This document shows positions 8,244-18,040 of a stretch of 64,000 nucleotides of DNA, piece by piece. The DNA comes from an uncultured Faecalibacterium sp. (GTDB lineage Bacteria; Bacillota; Clostridia; Oscillospirales; Ruminococcaceae), in NCBI GenBank assembly GCA_934501115.1, contig CAKSTO010000001.1, positions 114,584 through 178,583 of the forward strand, in the 5' to 3' direction. The translations under genes and the position numbers were made by a program. The notes beneath the pieces are model-generated. The model was given only the letters and a program-made list of their open reading frames with translations, was not told the DNA's origin and did not search any database. Within the stretch, counting starts at the first letter, position 1. The number at the start of each line of letters is the position of its first letter.

Positions 8244-9541
8244 GCACAGAACCGAAGAAAAACGGCACCAAGGCTGCTGTCGGCCGCAAGAAGAACATTC
8301 TGGATGACCGCCGCATCCGGCTGGCATTGTCCGTTCTGGGAGCCATCGTTGCATGGATGGTGGTCACGATCATCGTCCAGCCCGGTACCACGAATATGAT
8401 CTACAATGTGCCGGTGGATTATACCTACGATTCCTCCGTCTACACCTCCCGCGGCCTGAGTATCGTCAGTGCGGAGGACAAGACCGTCAACCTGAAGGTC
8501 TCAGGCGACGGCTATACCATCGGCGGTCTGGCAGCGTCGGACTTTGTGGTCTACCCGGACTGGTCCGGTGTACGGGACAGCGGAGAGAAGAATCTGCGCC
8601 TTCTGGTGCGCGGAGCCAATGGAATGCTCAACGGTGTCACCGTGACCATGGAAGGCAATGACAACACGGTGGACGTGGTGTTTGATGTGGTGGAAGAAAA
8701 GACCCTGCCGGTGACCGTCACGACCAACTATCTGACCGTTGCAGATGGATCGATCCTCTACAGTACGGAGGTGTCCAAGGATAACGTGACCCTTTCCGGC
8801 CCCAGCAGCGAGCTGGACAAGGTGGTGACCTGCACCGCAGAGGTAGCCTATTCCGAGGAGCTGACCGAGTCGGTCACGCTGAACACACCGCTGCGGTTCT
8901 ACACCGCCGGTGGCAAGGAAGTAAAATTCGAGTATACCCAGCTGGAGGAGACCAGTGTAGATGTGACGCTGCAGGTGTACAAGACGGCGACCCTGCCGGT
9001 GAATGTGAATTTCATCAACGCACCGAAAGATTTTGACGATTCGGTTCTGGTATATGCCCTGAGCCGCAAGCAGCTCAAGGTGGCCGGCCCGGCGGCGAAG
9101 ATCGATCAGCTGTCCACCCTGCCCATCGGCAGCATCGACCTGTCTACGTTTACGCTGGATAAGACCTACGAGATGCCCATCGAACTGCCGTCGGAGATCT
9201 ATCTGCTGGATAACATCTCCAGCATCACGGTCAGCTTTGACTGCTCCAATCTTGAGACCAAAACCATGAATCTGCCCTCTGCCTGCGTGCAGGTCATCAA
9301 CCTGCCCGCCACCTATCAGCTGACGGTGGAGACGGAGCGGCTGATGAATGTCACGCTCTGCGGCCCCAAGGGCGCAATGGAAACGCTGACCCCGGAGCAG
9401 GTGGTCATTGAGATCGACGCTGAGGACTTCTCGGTGGCGACCGGCCAGCAGAATATTGCCTGCAGGCTGTATGTCCCGGCCAACGGCAGGATCTTTGCAC
9501 TGGGCAGCTATGTGCTGCAGTGCCGCATTGACAGCAACTGA
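8240..9541 (+). CDS. cdaR: YbbR-domain protein CdaR, regulator of diadenylate cyclase
   Basis: A 433-residue extracytoplasmic protein. One membrane anchor near residues 30-52 (ALSVLGAIVAWMVVTIIV) is followed by repeated YbbR domains of about 80 residues each (about four copies from residue 60 to 430). These recur with the pattern 'P-V-V-x-x-L-x-V-x-x-P-x'. CdaR binds CdaA and tunes its activity. Its start overlaps the cdaA stop by four bases, so translation is coupled. No lipobox or catalytic motif is visible. Confidence 0.92.
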   Translation: MSTEPKKNGTKAAVGRKKNILDDRRIRLALSVLGAIVAWMVVTIIVQPGTTNMIYNVPVDYTYDSSVYTSRGLSIVSAEDKTVNLKVSGDGYTIGGLAASDFVVYPDWSGVRDSGEKNLRLLVRGANGMLNGVTVTMEGNDNTVDVVFDVVEEKTLPVTVTTNYLTVADGSILYSTEVSKDNVTLSGPSSELDKVVTCTAEVAYSEELTESVTLNTPLRFYTAGGKEVKFEYTQLEETSVDVTLQVYKTATLPVNVNFINAPKDFDDSVLVYALSRKQLKVAGPAAKIDQLSTLPIGSIDLSTFTLDKTYEMPIELPSEIYLLDNISSITVSFDCSNLETKTMNLPSACVQVINLPATYQLTVETERLMNVTLCGPKGAMETLTPEQVVIEIDAEDFSVATGQQNIACRLYVPANGRIFALGSYVLQCRIDSN

Positions 9542-9562
9542 GAAAAAGGAATACACGATAAC

Positions 9563-11158
9563 ATGATTCTGGTTCGCAACATCCGTCTGCCGCTCTCTGC
9601 GGGTGAGCCGCAGGCATTTGAAAAAGCTCTGCATACCGCCCGCATCCCTCGGGACAAGGTGCAGCATCTGGGCGTGGCAAAGCTCTCGGTGGATGCCCGC
9701 CACGGCCAGCCCAAGCTGGTATATACGGTAGCCGTCACGCTGAAAGATACGGCAGAGGAAACCGCTTTTGCTGCAAAGGGCGGCGATGTGACCCTGCACG
9801 AAAAGGCTGATTTTTCCGTACAGAATGGCACCCGGCCGCTGTTACACCGTCCGGTGGTGTGCGGTCTTGGCCCTGCCGGTCTGTTTGCAGCGCTGCTGCT
9901 GGCACGGCAGGGCTACCGGCCGGTCGTGTTGGAACGCGGCCCGGCGCTGGAACGGCGTGTGGAAGCAGTAGAGCATTTTTCAGCGACCGGCGAGCTGGAC
10001 GTAAATGCAAACATTCAGTTCGGCGAGGGCGGCGCAGGCACCTTTTCGGACGGCAAGCTGACGACCCGCATTGGCGACGAACTGTGCGGTTTTGTCACCG
10101 AAGTGTTCCTGCAGCATGGTGCGCCGGAGGAGATCGCGTGGAAACAGAAGCCCCATGTGGGCACTGATTTGCTGCGGGGCGTCATCACCTCCATTCGCAA
10201 GGAGATCGAATCCTTGGGCGGCGAGGTGCATTTCAACACCGCACTGACTGGATTTGAACAAAAAAACGGACGGCTGACCGGTGTTTTTACCACAAATGGA
10301 ACTTTTGCCTGTGAGGCGTTGGTGTTCGCAGTGGGGCACTCTGCCCGGGATACCTTCGGGATGCTGATGGACAGCGGTCTGACGCTGGAATGCAAGCCCT
10401 TCAGTGTTGGCTTCCGCGCCGAACACCTGCAGAGCGAGATCGAGAAGAGCCTGTATCATGAAGCTGCCGGACACCCGGCGCTGCCCCGGGGCGAATATCA
10501 GCTCTCCCAGCATGTGGGGGAGCGGTGCGTATACACCTTTTGCATGTGCCCGGGCGGGCAGGTGGTGGCATCGGCCAGCGAGGAAGGCCGTGTGGTCACC
10601 AACGGTATGAGCTACCACGCCCGCAGCGGCAGAAATGCCAACGCAGCAGTGGTGGTCAGCGTCAGTGGTACAGATTTTGCAAATGACCCCCGCCGGGCGA
10701 TCACGTTCCAGCGGGAGCTGGAGGCCAAGGCATACGCTGCCGGGCACAGTGCAGGGGAGTATGCAGCGCCGGCAGAAAACATTCAGAGCTTTCTGGAAGG
10801 GCGCGGGCAGCTGAAGATCAGCCGGGTGCAGCCTACCTATGACCGGGGCGTCACTGCTGCCGACCTTGGCCGTCTGCTGCCGGAGGAGCTGGCCGATACT
10901 CTGCGGGCAGGCCTGCGTGCGTATGAGCGCAAGATCGCAGGCTATACGGCACCGGAAGCCATCCTCACGGGTCTGGAGACCCGTACCAGCAGCCCGGTGC
11001 GGCTGAAACGGGAAGAAGATTTTGAGTGCCCCCAGCTGGCAGGGCTGTATCCCTGCGGTGAAGGCGCCGGATATGCGGGCGGCATCATGAGCGCCGCCGT
11101 GGATGGTCTGCGGGTGGCGCGCGCCATCATCAGCCGGTATGCACCGGCAGAAGGGTGA
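9563..11158 (+). CDS. FAD-dependent oxidoreductase, COG2509 family
   Basis: A 531-residue flavoprotein of the uncharacterised COG2509 family, related to HI0933/GidA-type proteins. An N-terminal domain of about 90 residues of unclear role comes first. A Rossmann FAD-binding fold GLGPAGLFAALLLA follows near residue 98, then the family stretch QFGEGGAGTFSDGKLTTR. A C-terminal FAD-contacting motif GEGAGYAGGI closes the protein. The substrate is unknown. It starts 22 bases after cdaR and ends just before the XpaC-family gene, inside one operon. The conserved length and position suggest housekeeping use. Confidence 0.85.
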   Translation: MILVRNIRLPLSAGEPQAFEKALHTARIPRDKVQHLGVAKLSVDARHGQPKLVYTVAVTLKDTAEETAFAAKGGDVTLHEKADFSVQNGTRPLLHRPVVCGLGPAGLFAALLLARQGYRPVVLERGPALERRVEAVEHFSATGELDVNANIQFGEGGAGTFSDGKLTTRIGDELCGFVTEVFLQHGAPEEIAWKQKPHVGTDLLRGVITSIRKEIESLGGEVHFNTALTGFEQKNGRLTGVFTTNGTFACEALVFAVGHSARDTFGMLMDSGLTLECKPFSVGFRAEHLQSEIEKSLYHEAAGHPALPRGEYQLSQHVGERCVYTFCMCPGGQVVASASEEGRVVTNGMSYHARSGRNANAAVVVSVSGTDFANDPRRAITFQRELEAKAYAAGHSAGEYAAPAENIQSFLEGRGQLKISRVQPTYDRGVTAADLGRLLPEELADTLRAGLRAYERKIAGYTAPEAILTGLETRTSSPVRLKREEDFECPQLAGLYPCGEGAGYAGGIMSAAVDGLRVARAIISRYAPAEG

Positions 11159-11167
11159 GAAAAACGG

Positions 11168-12478
11168 ATGAATGATCGTGAAAACGATGCGATGAATGAA
11201 AACGAAGGCCGCCGGGTGCAGCAGGAGCTGGAGGAGCAGCTGCGTGCGTTCGGCGACACCATGTCCGATGCCTTTGCGCATGGTTTTGAGGGCAGAGGCA
11301 TGGACATCGGTGACCGCGCCTATGGCGTGGGTCGTGCGGCAGTGAATGCTGCCAATTACGGCATCGGGGAGGCGGCAAAAGCCTTCCGGCAGGGCAGAAC
11401 CCCTGACCGGGCAAAGCAGAGCTCCAACAGGGGCAGTGCAGACGCCGCTGGGATGACCGACTGGTTCCGGCAGATCTTTGCAAAGCCGGAGCCTACCCCG
11501 GTGGAAAGTATCCGTATCAGCGCAAAAAAACGATATAGCGCAGGCTGCACCCTGCTGGCTGTGGGAATCACCTTTGCGGCCACCTTTGGCATCGTTGGTA
11601 TCAGCTGCCTTGGCGTGGCAGCAGCGGCTACCCCCATCTGGGTGCAGGACGTTGCCCAGTACGTTGTGGGCGGCGAGCTGCTTACCGAAGCGGCTATGAC
11701 AGCCCTGGAATTCTGCGGCGGCATCTTTACCTTGCTGGCATGTGGTTTTGGTGTGATGATCTCCGCTGGTGCCTCCCGGCTGTCGGCCTCCAAAAAGCTG
11801 CGGTTGCTGGCAGATGCAGCGGAAAAGTTGAACGCGCAGAAGGGGCTGGCGGTGGAGATGCTGGCAGACCTGACCCACCAGACCAAGAAAAAAGCGCTGA
11901 AAAAGCTGCGCAGCTACATCCATAAGGGTTGGCTGAACGCATGGCTGGACGATGAGACCGAAACGCTCTACCTGACGGCAGAGGACTACCGCGCCGCCAA
12001 GGAGAAAGCTGCTGTTGCCGCCGCGCAGCCGCAGCCGGAAAAGGAAGAAACCGGCGATGCTCCGCTCAATCTTGATACCGCCCGCCGCTTTGCTGCCGTG
12101 CTGGAAAAAGAACAGCAGCTCATGCAGGACGCGCAGGCGCGTGATGAGCTGGAGCATATGCAGAAGACGACCGCAGCCATCTGCGATTGGCTGGAAGCGC
12201 ACCCTGAAAGCCTGCCGAAAGCTCGCCGTTTTTCGGAATATTATATCCCCACGACGCTCAAGCTGCTGCATACCTACAACGATGTGCAGGGGCAGACGGG
12301 GGAAAATGCGGAGAACATCCGCCGGGACATCGCAGGCATCCTGCATACATTGAACCAAGCGTATGATACCCTGTATGATACCATGCTCTCGGATGTGGCC
12401 ATGGATGTCTCTTCGGAAATTGCTGCTCTGCAGGGAATGCTGGCCAACGACGGCCTGACGGGAGGGGAGTTTCAATGA
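11168..12478 (+). CDS. XpaC-family membrane protein (5-bromo-4-chloroindolyl phosphate hydrolysis family)
   Basis: A 436-residue protein. The first 100 residues are polar and glycine-rich. Two hydrophobic hairpin segments follow, near residues 123-150 and 178-205. A long helical region carries an Ala/Lys/Glu-rich linker. The C-terminal 120 residues have the XpaC pattern (SEYYIPTTLKLLHTYNDV, then helical repeats to SEIAALQGML). XpaC proteins were named for hydrolysis of a chromogenic phosphate, but no catalytic motif is obvious. In other bacteria they travel with TelA toxic-anion-resistance proteins; none is seen here. The stop overlaps the recJ start (ATGA), so the two are translationally coupled. 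Confidence 0.75.
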   Translation: MNDRENDAMNENEGRRVQQELEEQLRAFGDTMSDAFAHGFEGRGMDIGDRAYGVGRAAVNAANYGIGEAAKAFRQGRTPDRAKQSSNRGSADAAGMTDWFRQIFAKPEPTPVESIRISAKKRYSAGCTLLAVGITFAATFGIVGISCLGVAAAATPIWVQDVAQYVVGGELLTEAAMTALEFCGGIFTLLACGFGVMISAGASRLSASKKLRLLADAAEKLNAQKGLAVEMLADLTHQTKKKALKKLRSYIHKGWLNAWLDDETETLYLTAEDYRAAKEKAAVAAAQPQPEKEETGDAPLNLDTARRFAAVLEKEQQLMQDAQARDELEHMQKTTAAICDWLEAHPESLPKARRFSEYYIPTTLKLLHTYNDVQGQTGENAENIRRDIAGILHTLNQAYDTLYDTMLSDVAMDVSSEIAALQGMLANDGLTGGEFQ

Positions 12479-14607
12479 CCTACCGTGCATGGCATCTGAA
12501 GCCGCTGGATCGTGCGGCGCTCAGAGAGATGACGCAGGCGCTTGCAGAACAGGCCGTGGAAGAGCTGGAACAGCAGGCGATGGAGGAAGAGCCTTGGACG
12601 GATGCGAAATACGGCAGCGTTCTTGCCGCCCAACAGAAAGAAAACGCCCTGCTGGCAGGCATTCTGACATCCCGCGGCATTACCGACCCAGCCGAAGCGC
12701 TGACCCTGCTGGCCGGGGAAGAGGAGCTCAGCGACCCGTCTCTGCTCACCGATATGGACAAAGCGTGTGAGCGCATCTGGCGGGCCATTGACAATGGCGA
12801 GACCATTGTCGTTTTCGGCGATTATGATGTGGACGGCGTGACGGCAACGGCGCTGCTGTACCAGCATCTCAAGGGCATGGGCGCAACGGTCAAATGTATG
12901 CTGCCCAGCCGGGAGGGCGATGGCTACGGCCTTTCTCGCAATGCCATCCAGTCCCTTCACGACAGGGGCTGCCAGCTCATCGTGACCGTGGACAACGGCA
13001 TTTCCGCTGTGGAAGAAGCCGAGTTTGCCGCCGAGCTGGGCATTGACCTCATCATCACCGATCACCATCTGCCTCCGGAGACTCTGCCCAAAGCCGTTGC
13101 TGTGGTGGACCCCCGCCGGAGGGATGACACCAGCCCCTTCAAGGGGCTGTGCGGCGCGGGGGTGGCGTTCAAACTGTGCGCTGCACTGGATGGCTGCCCG
13201 CCGGAGGAGATGCTGGAATACTGCGGCGATCTTGCTGCCGTTGGCACCGTGGCAGATGTGATGCCGCTGACCGGTGAAAACCGCACCCTTGTGAAGTCCG
13301 GCCTGCGTCAGCTGCAGCAGACAGACCGCCCGGGTCTGGAGGCGCTGCTGGAGGAGGTAGGGCTTGCGGGCAGGCCTGTGACGGCAGAAAATGTCAGCTA
13401 CGCCATTGCGCCCCGCATCAATGCGGCGGGCCGCATGGACAGCGCTGTGACGGCTCTGCAGCTGGTGCTGTGTGAGGAGCCTGACCGCGCTGAAGAGCTG
13501 GCTCACCGCCTGAACGAGATCAATGTTCAGCGGCAGGAGATCGAGATGCAGATCTTCAAGGCTGCGCAGGAGCTGCTGGAACAGGAGCCTGAACGTCTGG
13601 AGGATCGTGTGGTGCTGCTGTGGGGGCGCGACTGGCACCCCGGCGTCATCGGCATCGTGGCATCCCGCCTCGTAGAGCGCACCGGCCGCCCGGTGATCGT
13701 GGTGACCATCGATGAGCACGGCGAGTGCAAGGGCAGCGGCCGCAGTGTGCAGGGCTTCAATCTGCACGCCTGCATCGGTGCCTGTGCTGACCTGTTGATC
13801 CGCTACGGCGGCCACGCGATGGCAGCAGGCCTTTCGATCCGGGAGGAAAATCTCCCGGAGCTGCGCCGCCGCCTGAACGAGTGGGCTGCGCGGGAATGCC
13901 CGGTGCTGCACAGCACCCCGCTGGAATGCGACCTGTCCATCCATCTGGATCGGGTCACAGTGGAGAGCGTGCGCAGGCTGGAGCGGCTGGCACCCTACGG
14001 AGCAGAGAACCCGACCCCGGTGTTCCTGCTGCAAAGCGCCGTAGTGGACGGCGTCTACCCAGTGTCCGAAGGCAAACACAGCCGCCTGCGGCTGCGGCAG
14101 GGAAATGCCAGCGTGTATGCGGTCTGGTTCGGGATGCCGCCGGAACAGCTGCCTTATGCGATGGGAGACGTGGTGGATGCCGCACTGAACCTTTCGGTCT
14201 ATGATGCACCCCGGGGCGCACAGCTTTCGGGGCGGATCCTCGATCTGCACCCGGCGGGGCTGGGCACACAGCTTGCCGAGCAGGCTGCTCTGGTGGCGGC
14301 GCTGCGCCGCGGCACGCCCCTGACAGCGGATCAGAAAACACGGATCACGCCTACCCGCAGCGATATCATTACAGTGTATCGCGAGCTGCAGTCACGGCGC
14401 TGGCACGCAGAAGATCTGCAGCCGCTGTGCGCGAAGCTCGGCGAAGAAAATACAGGCAAAACGCTGGTAGCGATCACAGCTTTGGAACAAGTTGGGCTGA
14501 TCGCTGCAGTGGAAAAGGGCGGGGCAAAGTATCTGGAGCTTGTGCCTGCACAGGGCAAAAAGAACCTTGCAGAGGCTCCGATCCTGAAATGTTTGGAGGG
14601 AATGTAA
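12475..14607 (+). CDS. recJ: Single-stranded-DNA-specific 5'-3' exonuclease RecJ
   Basis: A 710-residue RecJ-type nuclease of the DHH superfamily, acting in recombination and repair of single-stranded 5' ends. The motifs are in order: FGDYDVDGVTATALL near residue 115, VDNGIS near 172, TDHHLPPE near 195, then the DHHA1 domain with GGHAMAAGLSI near 445, an OB fold, and a C-terminal extension of about 150 residues. It is longer than E. coli RecJ (577) but normal for Clostridia. It overlaps the XpaC gene by four bases and abuts rel with no gap. Confidence 0.95.
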   Translation: MTYRAWHLKPLDRAALREMTQALAEQAVEELEQQAMEEEPWTDAKYGSVLAAQQKENALLAGILTSRGITDPAEALTLLAGEEELSDPSLLTDMDKACERIWRAIDNGETIVVFGDYDVDGVTATALLYQHLKGMGATVKCMLPSREGDGYGLSRNAIQSLHDRGCQLIVTVDNGISAVEEAEFAAELGIDLIITDHHLPPETLPKAVAVVDPRRRDDTSPFKGLCGAGVAFKLCAALDGCPPEEMLEYCGDLAAVGTVADVMPLTGENRTLVKSGLRQLQQTDRPGLEALLEEVGLAGRPVTAENVSYAIAPRINAAGRMDSAVTALQLVLCEEPDRAEELAHRLNEINVQRQEIEMQIFKAAQELLEQEPERLEDRVVLLWGRDWHPGVIGIVASRLVERTGRPVIVVTIDEHGECKGSGRSVQGFNLHACIGACADLLIRYGGHAMAAGLSIREENLPELRRRLNEWAARECPVLHSTPLECDLSIHLDRVTVESVRRLERLAPYGAENPTPVFLLQSAVVDGVYPVSEGKHSRLRLRQGNASVYAVWFGMPPEQLPYAMGDVVDAALNLSVYDAPRGAQLSGRILDLHPAGLGTQLAEQAALVAALRRGTPLTADQKTRITPTRSDIITVYRELQSRRWHAEDLQPLCAKLGEENTGKTLVAITALEQVGLIAAVEKGGAKYLELVPAQGKKNLAEAPILKCLEGM

Positions 14608-16938
14608 ATGCCAGAGGGAAAGAAAAACGCTGTCCCGGCTCCTGCCGCAGTGCAGGGTGAGGACTCCTACTCCGCAAAGACCCATCTGCATCAGCCGGTG
14701 GAAATGGCTACCGTTGCCGCTACGGCACAGCTGGCAGACGCTCCGGAGGGGGCACTGCCCTCGGAGGTGCGGCCTGAGATCGTGACTTGGGAGAAGCTGT
14801 ACGAGGCCATCAAGGCCAGCGGCCGTTCCTATAATATGGAAATGATCGAAAAAGCCTATCATCTGGCCGATGACGCCCACAAGGGCGTGTGCCGCCGCAG
14901 CGGGGAGCCTTACATCTGCCACCCGCTGGCCGTGGCACGTCTGGTGCTGGATCTTGGCATGGACACCGAGAGCATTGCCGCCGCGCTGCTGCACGATGTG
15001 GTGGAGGATACCCCCACAACGCTGGGAGACCTGACCGCTGCCTTTGGCGAGGAGGTGGCGCTTCTGGTGGACGGCGTCACCAAGCTGACCAAGATCGAGT
15101 TTTCCAACATCGAAGAGCTTCAGGCTGAAAATCTGCGCAAGATGCTGCTTGCCATGAGCCGCGACGTCCGCGTCATGATCATCAAGCTGTGCGACCGCCT
15201 GCACAATATGCGCACCGGTGATGCATGGCCGGAGCAGAAACGCCGCGACAAAGCCCGCGAGACCATGGAGGTGTATGCCCCCATCGCCAACCGTCTGGGG
15301 ATCCTGAATGTGAAGGAAGAGCTTGAAGACCGCAGCCTGCACTATCTTGACCCCGTGGGATATGAGGAGATCAGCCGGATGCTCAGCGAGCGTGCCGGTG
15401 AGGAGTTCCTCACCAAGGTGTCCGGCGTCATTGAGCAGAGGCTGGTGGAAAGCGGCATTGAGGGTGCTACCATCAAGCGTCGTGTCAAGAGCATTTACGG
15501 CATCTACCGCAAGACCATCATGCAGAACAAATCCTTTGATGAGATCTACGATATTTATGCGGTGCGTGTCATTCTGGATACGCTGGCCGAGTGCTACAGT
15601 ACGCTGGGTCTGATCCATGACATGTATCACCCGCTGCCCAACCGCTTCAAAGACTATATCTCTACCCCAAAACCCAATGGCTACCAGAGCCTGCACACCA
15701 CCGTCATCGGGCACGAGGGCATCCCCTTCGAGGTGCAGATCCGCACCCGCAAGATGGACGAGATGGCTGAGTACGGCGTGGCCGCCCACTGGAAATATAA
15801 GGAAGGTCTGGATGGTCACGATAAGCTGGATGAGCGTCTGGCATGGGTCAGTCAGCTGCTGGAAAACCAGCGTGTCAGCGAGGATTCCGGCAACCTGCTG
15901 CATGATCTGAAGAGCGACCTGCTGCCTGAGGAGGTGTTTGCGTTTACGCCCAAGGGCGACGTCATCAACCTGCCCACCGGTGCCACCTGCATCGATTTTG
16001 CCTATGCCATCCATTCGGCGGTGGGCAACCGCATGGTGGGCTGCAAGGTCAACAACCGGATGGTGCCCATCGACCATATCGTTTCCACCGGTGAGATCAT
16101 CGAGGTCATTCTCGGCCCGGCAGACAAGGGACCCAGCCGCGACTGGCTCAAGATCGTGCGCACCAGCGAGGCAAAAAGCAAGATCCGCAACTGGTTCAAG
16201 AAGATGCGCCGCGAAGAAAATATCACGCAGGGGCGTGATGCGCTTGCCCGTGAGCTGCGCCGCGAGATGATCATCATTCCGGATGACCAGCTGGACAGCT
16301 TTATTGAGAGCTGCTGCCGGCGTCTGCGCCAGAACAACGCCGAAGAGCTGTATGCGGCCATCGGCTACGGCGGCATGACCATTGCCAACTGCCTGCCAAA
16401 GCTCAAAGAAGAGTGGCAGAAGCTCAAGGCAGCTGAGGACAAGCCGGAAGATGACCTGCCCAAGGTCGACCTGAGCCGCGTGCACGCCACCGACGGCGTG
16501 GTGGTGGAAGGCTTCGACAACACCCCCATCAAGTTTGCCAAGTGCTGCAGCCCGCTGCCCGGAGACCCCATCGTGGGCTTTATCACCCGAGGCTTTGGTG
16601 TGTCCATCCACAAGCAGAGCTGTGCCAATGCCATCTCCAGCATGAGAGACCCTGCCAATGCCCCCCGCTGGGTCAAGGCCTATTGGGCAGACAGCGTCAA
16701 GGACAGCTACAAGGCTGGTCTGGAGATCATCGCGCTGAACCGCAACGAGCTTTTGCAGGACGTGCTGGCAGCGCTGGCAGATATCCGGGTGCCCATCTAT
16801 GCGGTGAACGCCCGGCAGGTGGAAAACGGCTGCGCGATGGTCAGCCTGACCATCGGCATCAACAATACCGAGCACCTGAACCGCGTGGTCGCAAGACTTT
16901 CCAAGGTGAAGGATGTGCTCAAAGTAACAAGGAGCTAA
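14608..16938 (+). CDS. rel: Bifunctional (p)ppGpp synthetase/hydrolase Rel
   Basis: A 776-residue long RelA/SpoT homologue. An extra N-terminal segment of about 50 residues precedes the hydrolase domain. That domain is metal-binding, with the HD pair in LHDVVEDTPTT near residue 130. The synthetase domain has NGYQSLHTTV near 356. A TGS domain (FTPKGDVINLPTGAT near 445), a zinc-finger/helical region with KCCSPLPGD near 640 and a C-terminal ACT domain (about 700-776) follow. Both active sites look intact, so it should make and degrade the alarmone. It begins one base after recJ with GGAGGG in front. The order recJ-rel-dtd-MBL-hemZ is common in Clostridia. Confidence 0.96.
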   Translation: MPEGKKNAVPAPAAVQGEDSYSAKTHLHQPVEMATVAATAQLADAPEGALPSEVRPEIVTWEKLYEAIKASGRSYNMEMIEKAYHLADDAHKGVCRRSGEPYICHPLAVARLVLDLGMDTESIAAALLHDVVEDTPTTLGDLTAAFGEEVALLVDGVTKLTKIEFSNIEELQAENLRKMLLAMSRDVRVMIIKLCDRLHNMRTGDAWPEQKRRDKARETMEVYAPIANRLGILNVKEELEDRSLHYLDPVGYEEISRMLSERAGEEFLTKVSGVIEQRLVESGIEGATIKRRVKSIYGIYRKTIMQNKSFDEIYDIYAVRVILDTLAECYSTLGLIHDMYHPLPNRFKDYISTPKPNGYQSLHTTVIGHEGIPFEVQIRTRKMDEMAEYGVAAHWKYKEGLDGHDKLDERLAWVSQLLENQRVSEDSGNLLHDLKSDLLPEEVFAFTPKGDVINLPTGATCIDFAYAIHSAVGNRMVGCKVNNRMVPIDHIVSTGEIIEVILGPADKGPSRDWLKIVRTSEAKSKIRNWFKKMRREENITQGRDALARELRREMIIIPDDQLDSFIESCCRRLRQNNAEELYAAIGYGGMTIANCLPKLKEEWQKLKAAEDKPEDDLPKVDLSRVHATDGVVVEGFDNTPIKFAKCCSPLPGDPIVGFITRGFGVSIHKQSCANAISSMRDPANAPRWVKAYWADSVKDSYKAGLEIIALNRNELLQDVLAALADIRVPIYAVNARQVENGCAMVSLTIGINNTEHLNRVVARLSKVKDVLKVTRS

Positions 16939-16941
16939 AAC

Positions 16942-17403
16942 ATGCGTGCAGTCATTCAGGCAGTTTCTTCTGCCAGTGTGAGGGTCAACGGGGGCAAACC
17001 CCGTGCCATCGGGCCTGGACTTGTGATCCTGCTGGGCGTCAAGGACACCGACAGTCTGGACATCGTACCCAAGTTGGCCGATAAATGCGCGGGGCTGCGC
17101 ATTTTCCCGGATGATGAGGGCAAGCTGAATCTCAGCGCAAAAGACCTGGGCTATTCCGCACTGGTTGTGAGCCAGTTCACCCTCTACGGGGATACGAAAA
17201 AAGGCTACCGTCCCAGCTTTATCAAGGCGGCAAAGCCGCCCCTTTCGGTGGAAGCCTACGAGCTGTTTCTTGCAGAGATGGAGAAGCAGGGTCTGAAGGA
17301 GATCCGGCACGGAGAGTTCGGTGCTGAGATGCAGGTGTCGCTGGTCAACGAAGGCCCCTGCACCATCATCATCGACACCGACGAGTGGAAGAAAAAGGAG
17401 TAA
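16942..17403 (+). CDS. dtd: D-aminoacyl-tRNA deacylase
   Basis: A 153-residue DTD enzyme that hydrolyses D-aminoacyl-tRNA (and glycyl-tRNA-Ala). Conserved elements are visible: MRAVIQAVSSASV at the N-terminus, the SQFTLYGD motif near residue 78, and the cross-subunit Gly-Pro motif, here NEGPCTI near residue 137 (NxGPVT in most members). The length is normal. It starts four bases after rel with AAGGAG in front and sits tightly before an MBL-fold gene. Confidence 0.95.
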   Translation: MRAVIQAVSSASVRVNGGKPRAIGPGLVILLGVKDTDSLDIVPKLADKCAGLRIFPDDEGKLNLSAKDLGYSALVVSQFTLYGDTKKGYRPSFIKAAKPPLSVEAYELFLAEMEKQGLKEIRHGEFGAEMQVSLVNEGPCTIIIDTDEWKKKE

Positions 17404-17407
17404 CGCT

Positions 17408-18022
17408 ATGCAGGCTTTTCATATCCCGGGTGCGACACCGCTGTATACCAATACCTTTCTGCTCATCTCGGACGCAGGCCATGCGGTCATCATTGACCCT
17501 GCGGCAGATGCACAGACCTACGATCGAATTTTGAAAGAGCATCATGTGCCTCTCACCGTTATTTTGTGCACCCACGGCCACTATGACCATGTGGGGAGTG
17601 CCGAGGCTCTGCGCAGCGAGTGGAACGCGAAGCTCTATTGTGAAGCCGCTGATCTTGCCGGCGACCGTATGTATCCGCTGAAAGCGGCAGACTGCGGTTA
17701 CGCGGAAGGGGAGACGATCACAGTGGACGAGCTGCACTTTACGGTCTGGCATACCCCCGGTCATACCCCGGGCAGTGTGGTGCTGCTGTGTGAAAATTAT
17801 CTCTTCTGCGGCGACACGCTGTTTACCGGCAGCATCGGACGCACCGATCTTGAGGGAGGCAGCGACGCACAAATGAGCGAAAGTCTGCGCAAGCTGGCAA
17901 AACTGCCCATCCCCCGGGAGGCACAGGTGCTGCCCGGCCATGGCGAATTTTCCACCTTCGGCGAGGAACTGGACAACAACTATTTTATCCGCAGCGCCCT
18001 GCGCGGCAACGCTGAATTTTAA
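17408..18022 (+). CDS. MBL-fold metallo-hydrolase, glyoxalase II-like
   Basis: A 204-residue single-domain metallo-beta-lactamase-fold hydrolase. The metal-binding motif THGHYDH is near residue 57, with later ligands at HTPGHTPG near 117, CGDTLF near 135 and GHG near 178. It resembles the YcbL/glyoxalase II-like thioesterases that often follow dtd and rel in Clostridia. The substrate is unknown. The ATG at 17408 has AAAAAGGAG before it, which fixes the start; reading frame upstream of it lies inside dtd. Confidence 0.88.
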   Translation: MQAFHIPGATPLYTNTFLLISDAGHAVIIDPAADAQTYDRILKEHHVPLTVILCTHGHYDHVGSAEALRSEWNAKLYCEAADLAGDRMYPLKAADCGYAEGETITVDELHFTVWHTPGHTPGSVVLLCENYLFCGDTLFTGSIGRTDLEGGSDAQMSESLRKLAKLPIPREAQVLPGHGEFSTFGEELDNNYFIRSALRGNAEF

Positions 18023-18040
18023 CGAAAACGAGTGAAAAAC

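Noticed and set aside
9980..12490. An 836-codon minus-strand frame across the FAD and XpaC genes
   Set aside because: Antisense shadow of conserved plus-strand genes; no family match.
14392..17310. A 972-codon open frame on the minus strand across recJ and rel
   Set aside because: It is antisense to well-conserved genes, has no ribosome site and arises from the codon bias of the plus strand.
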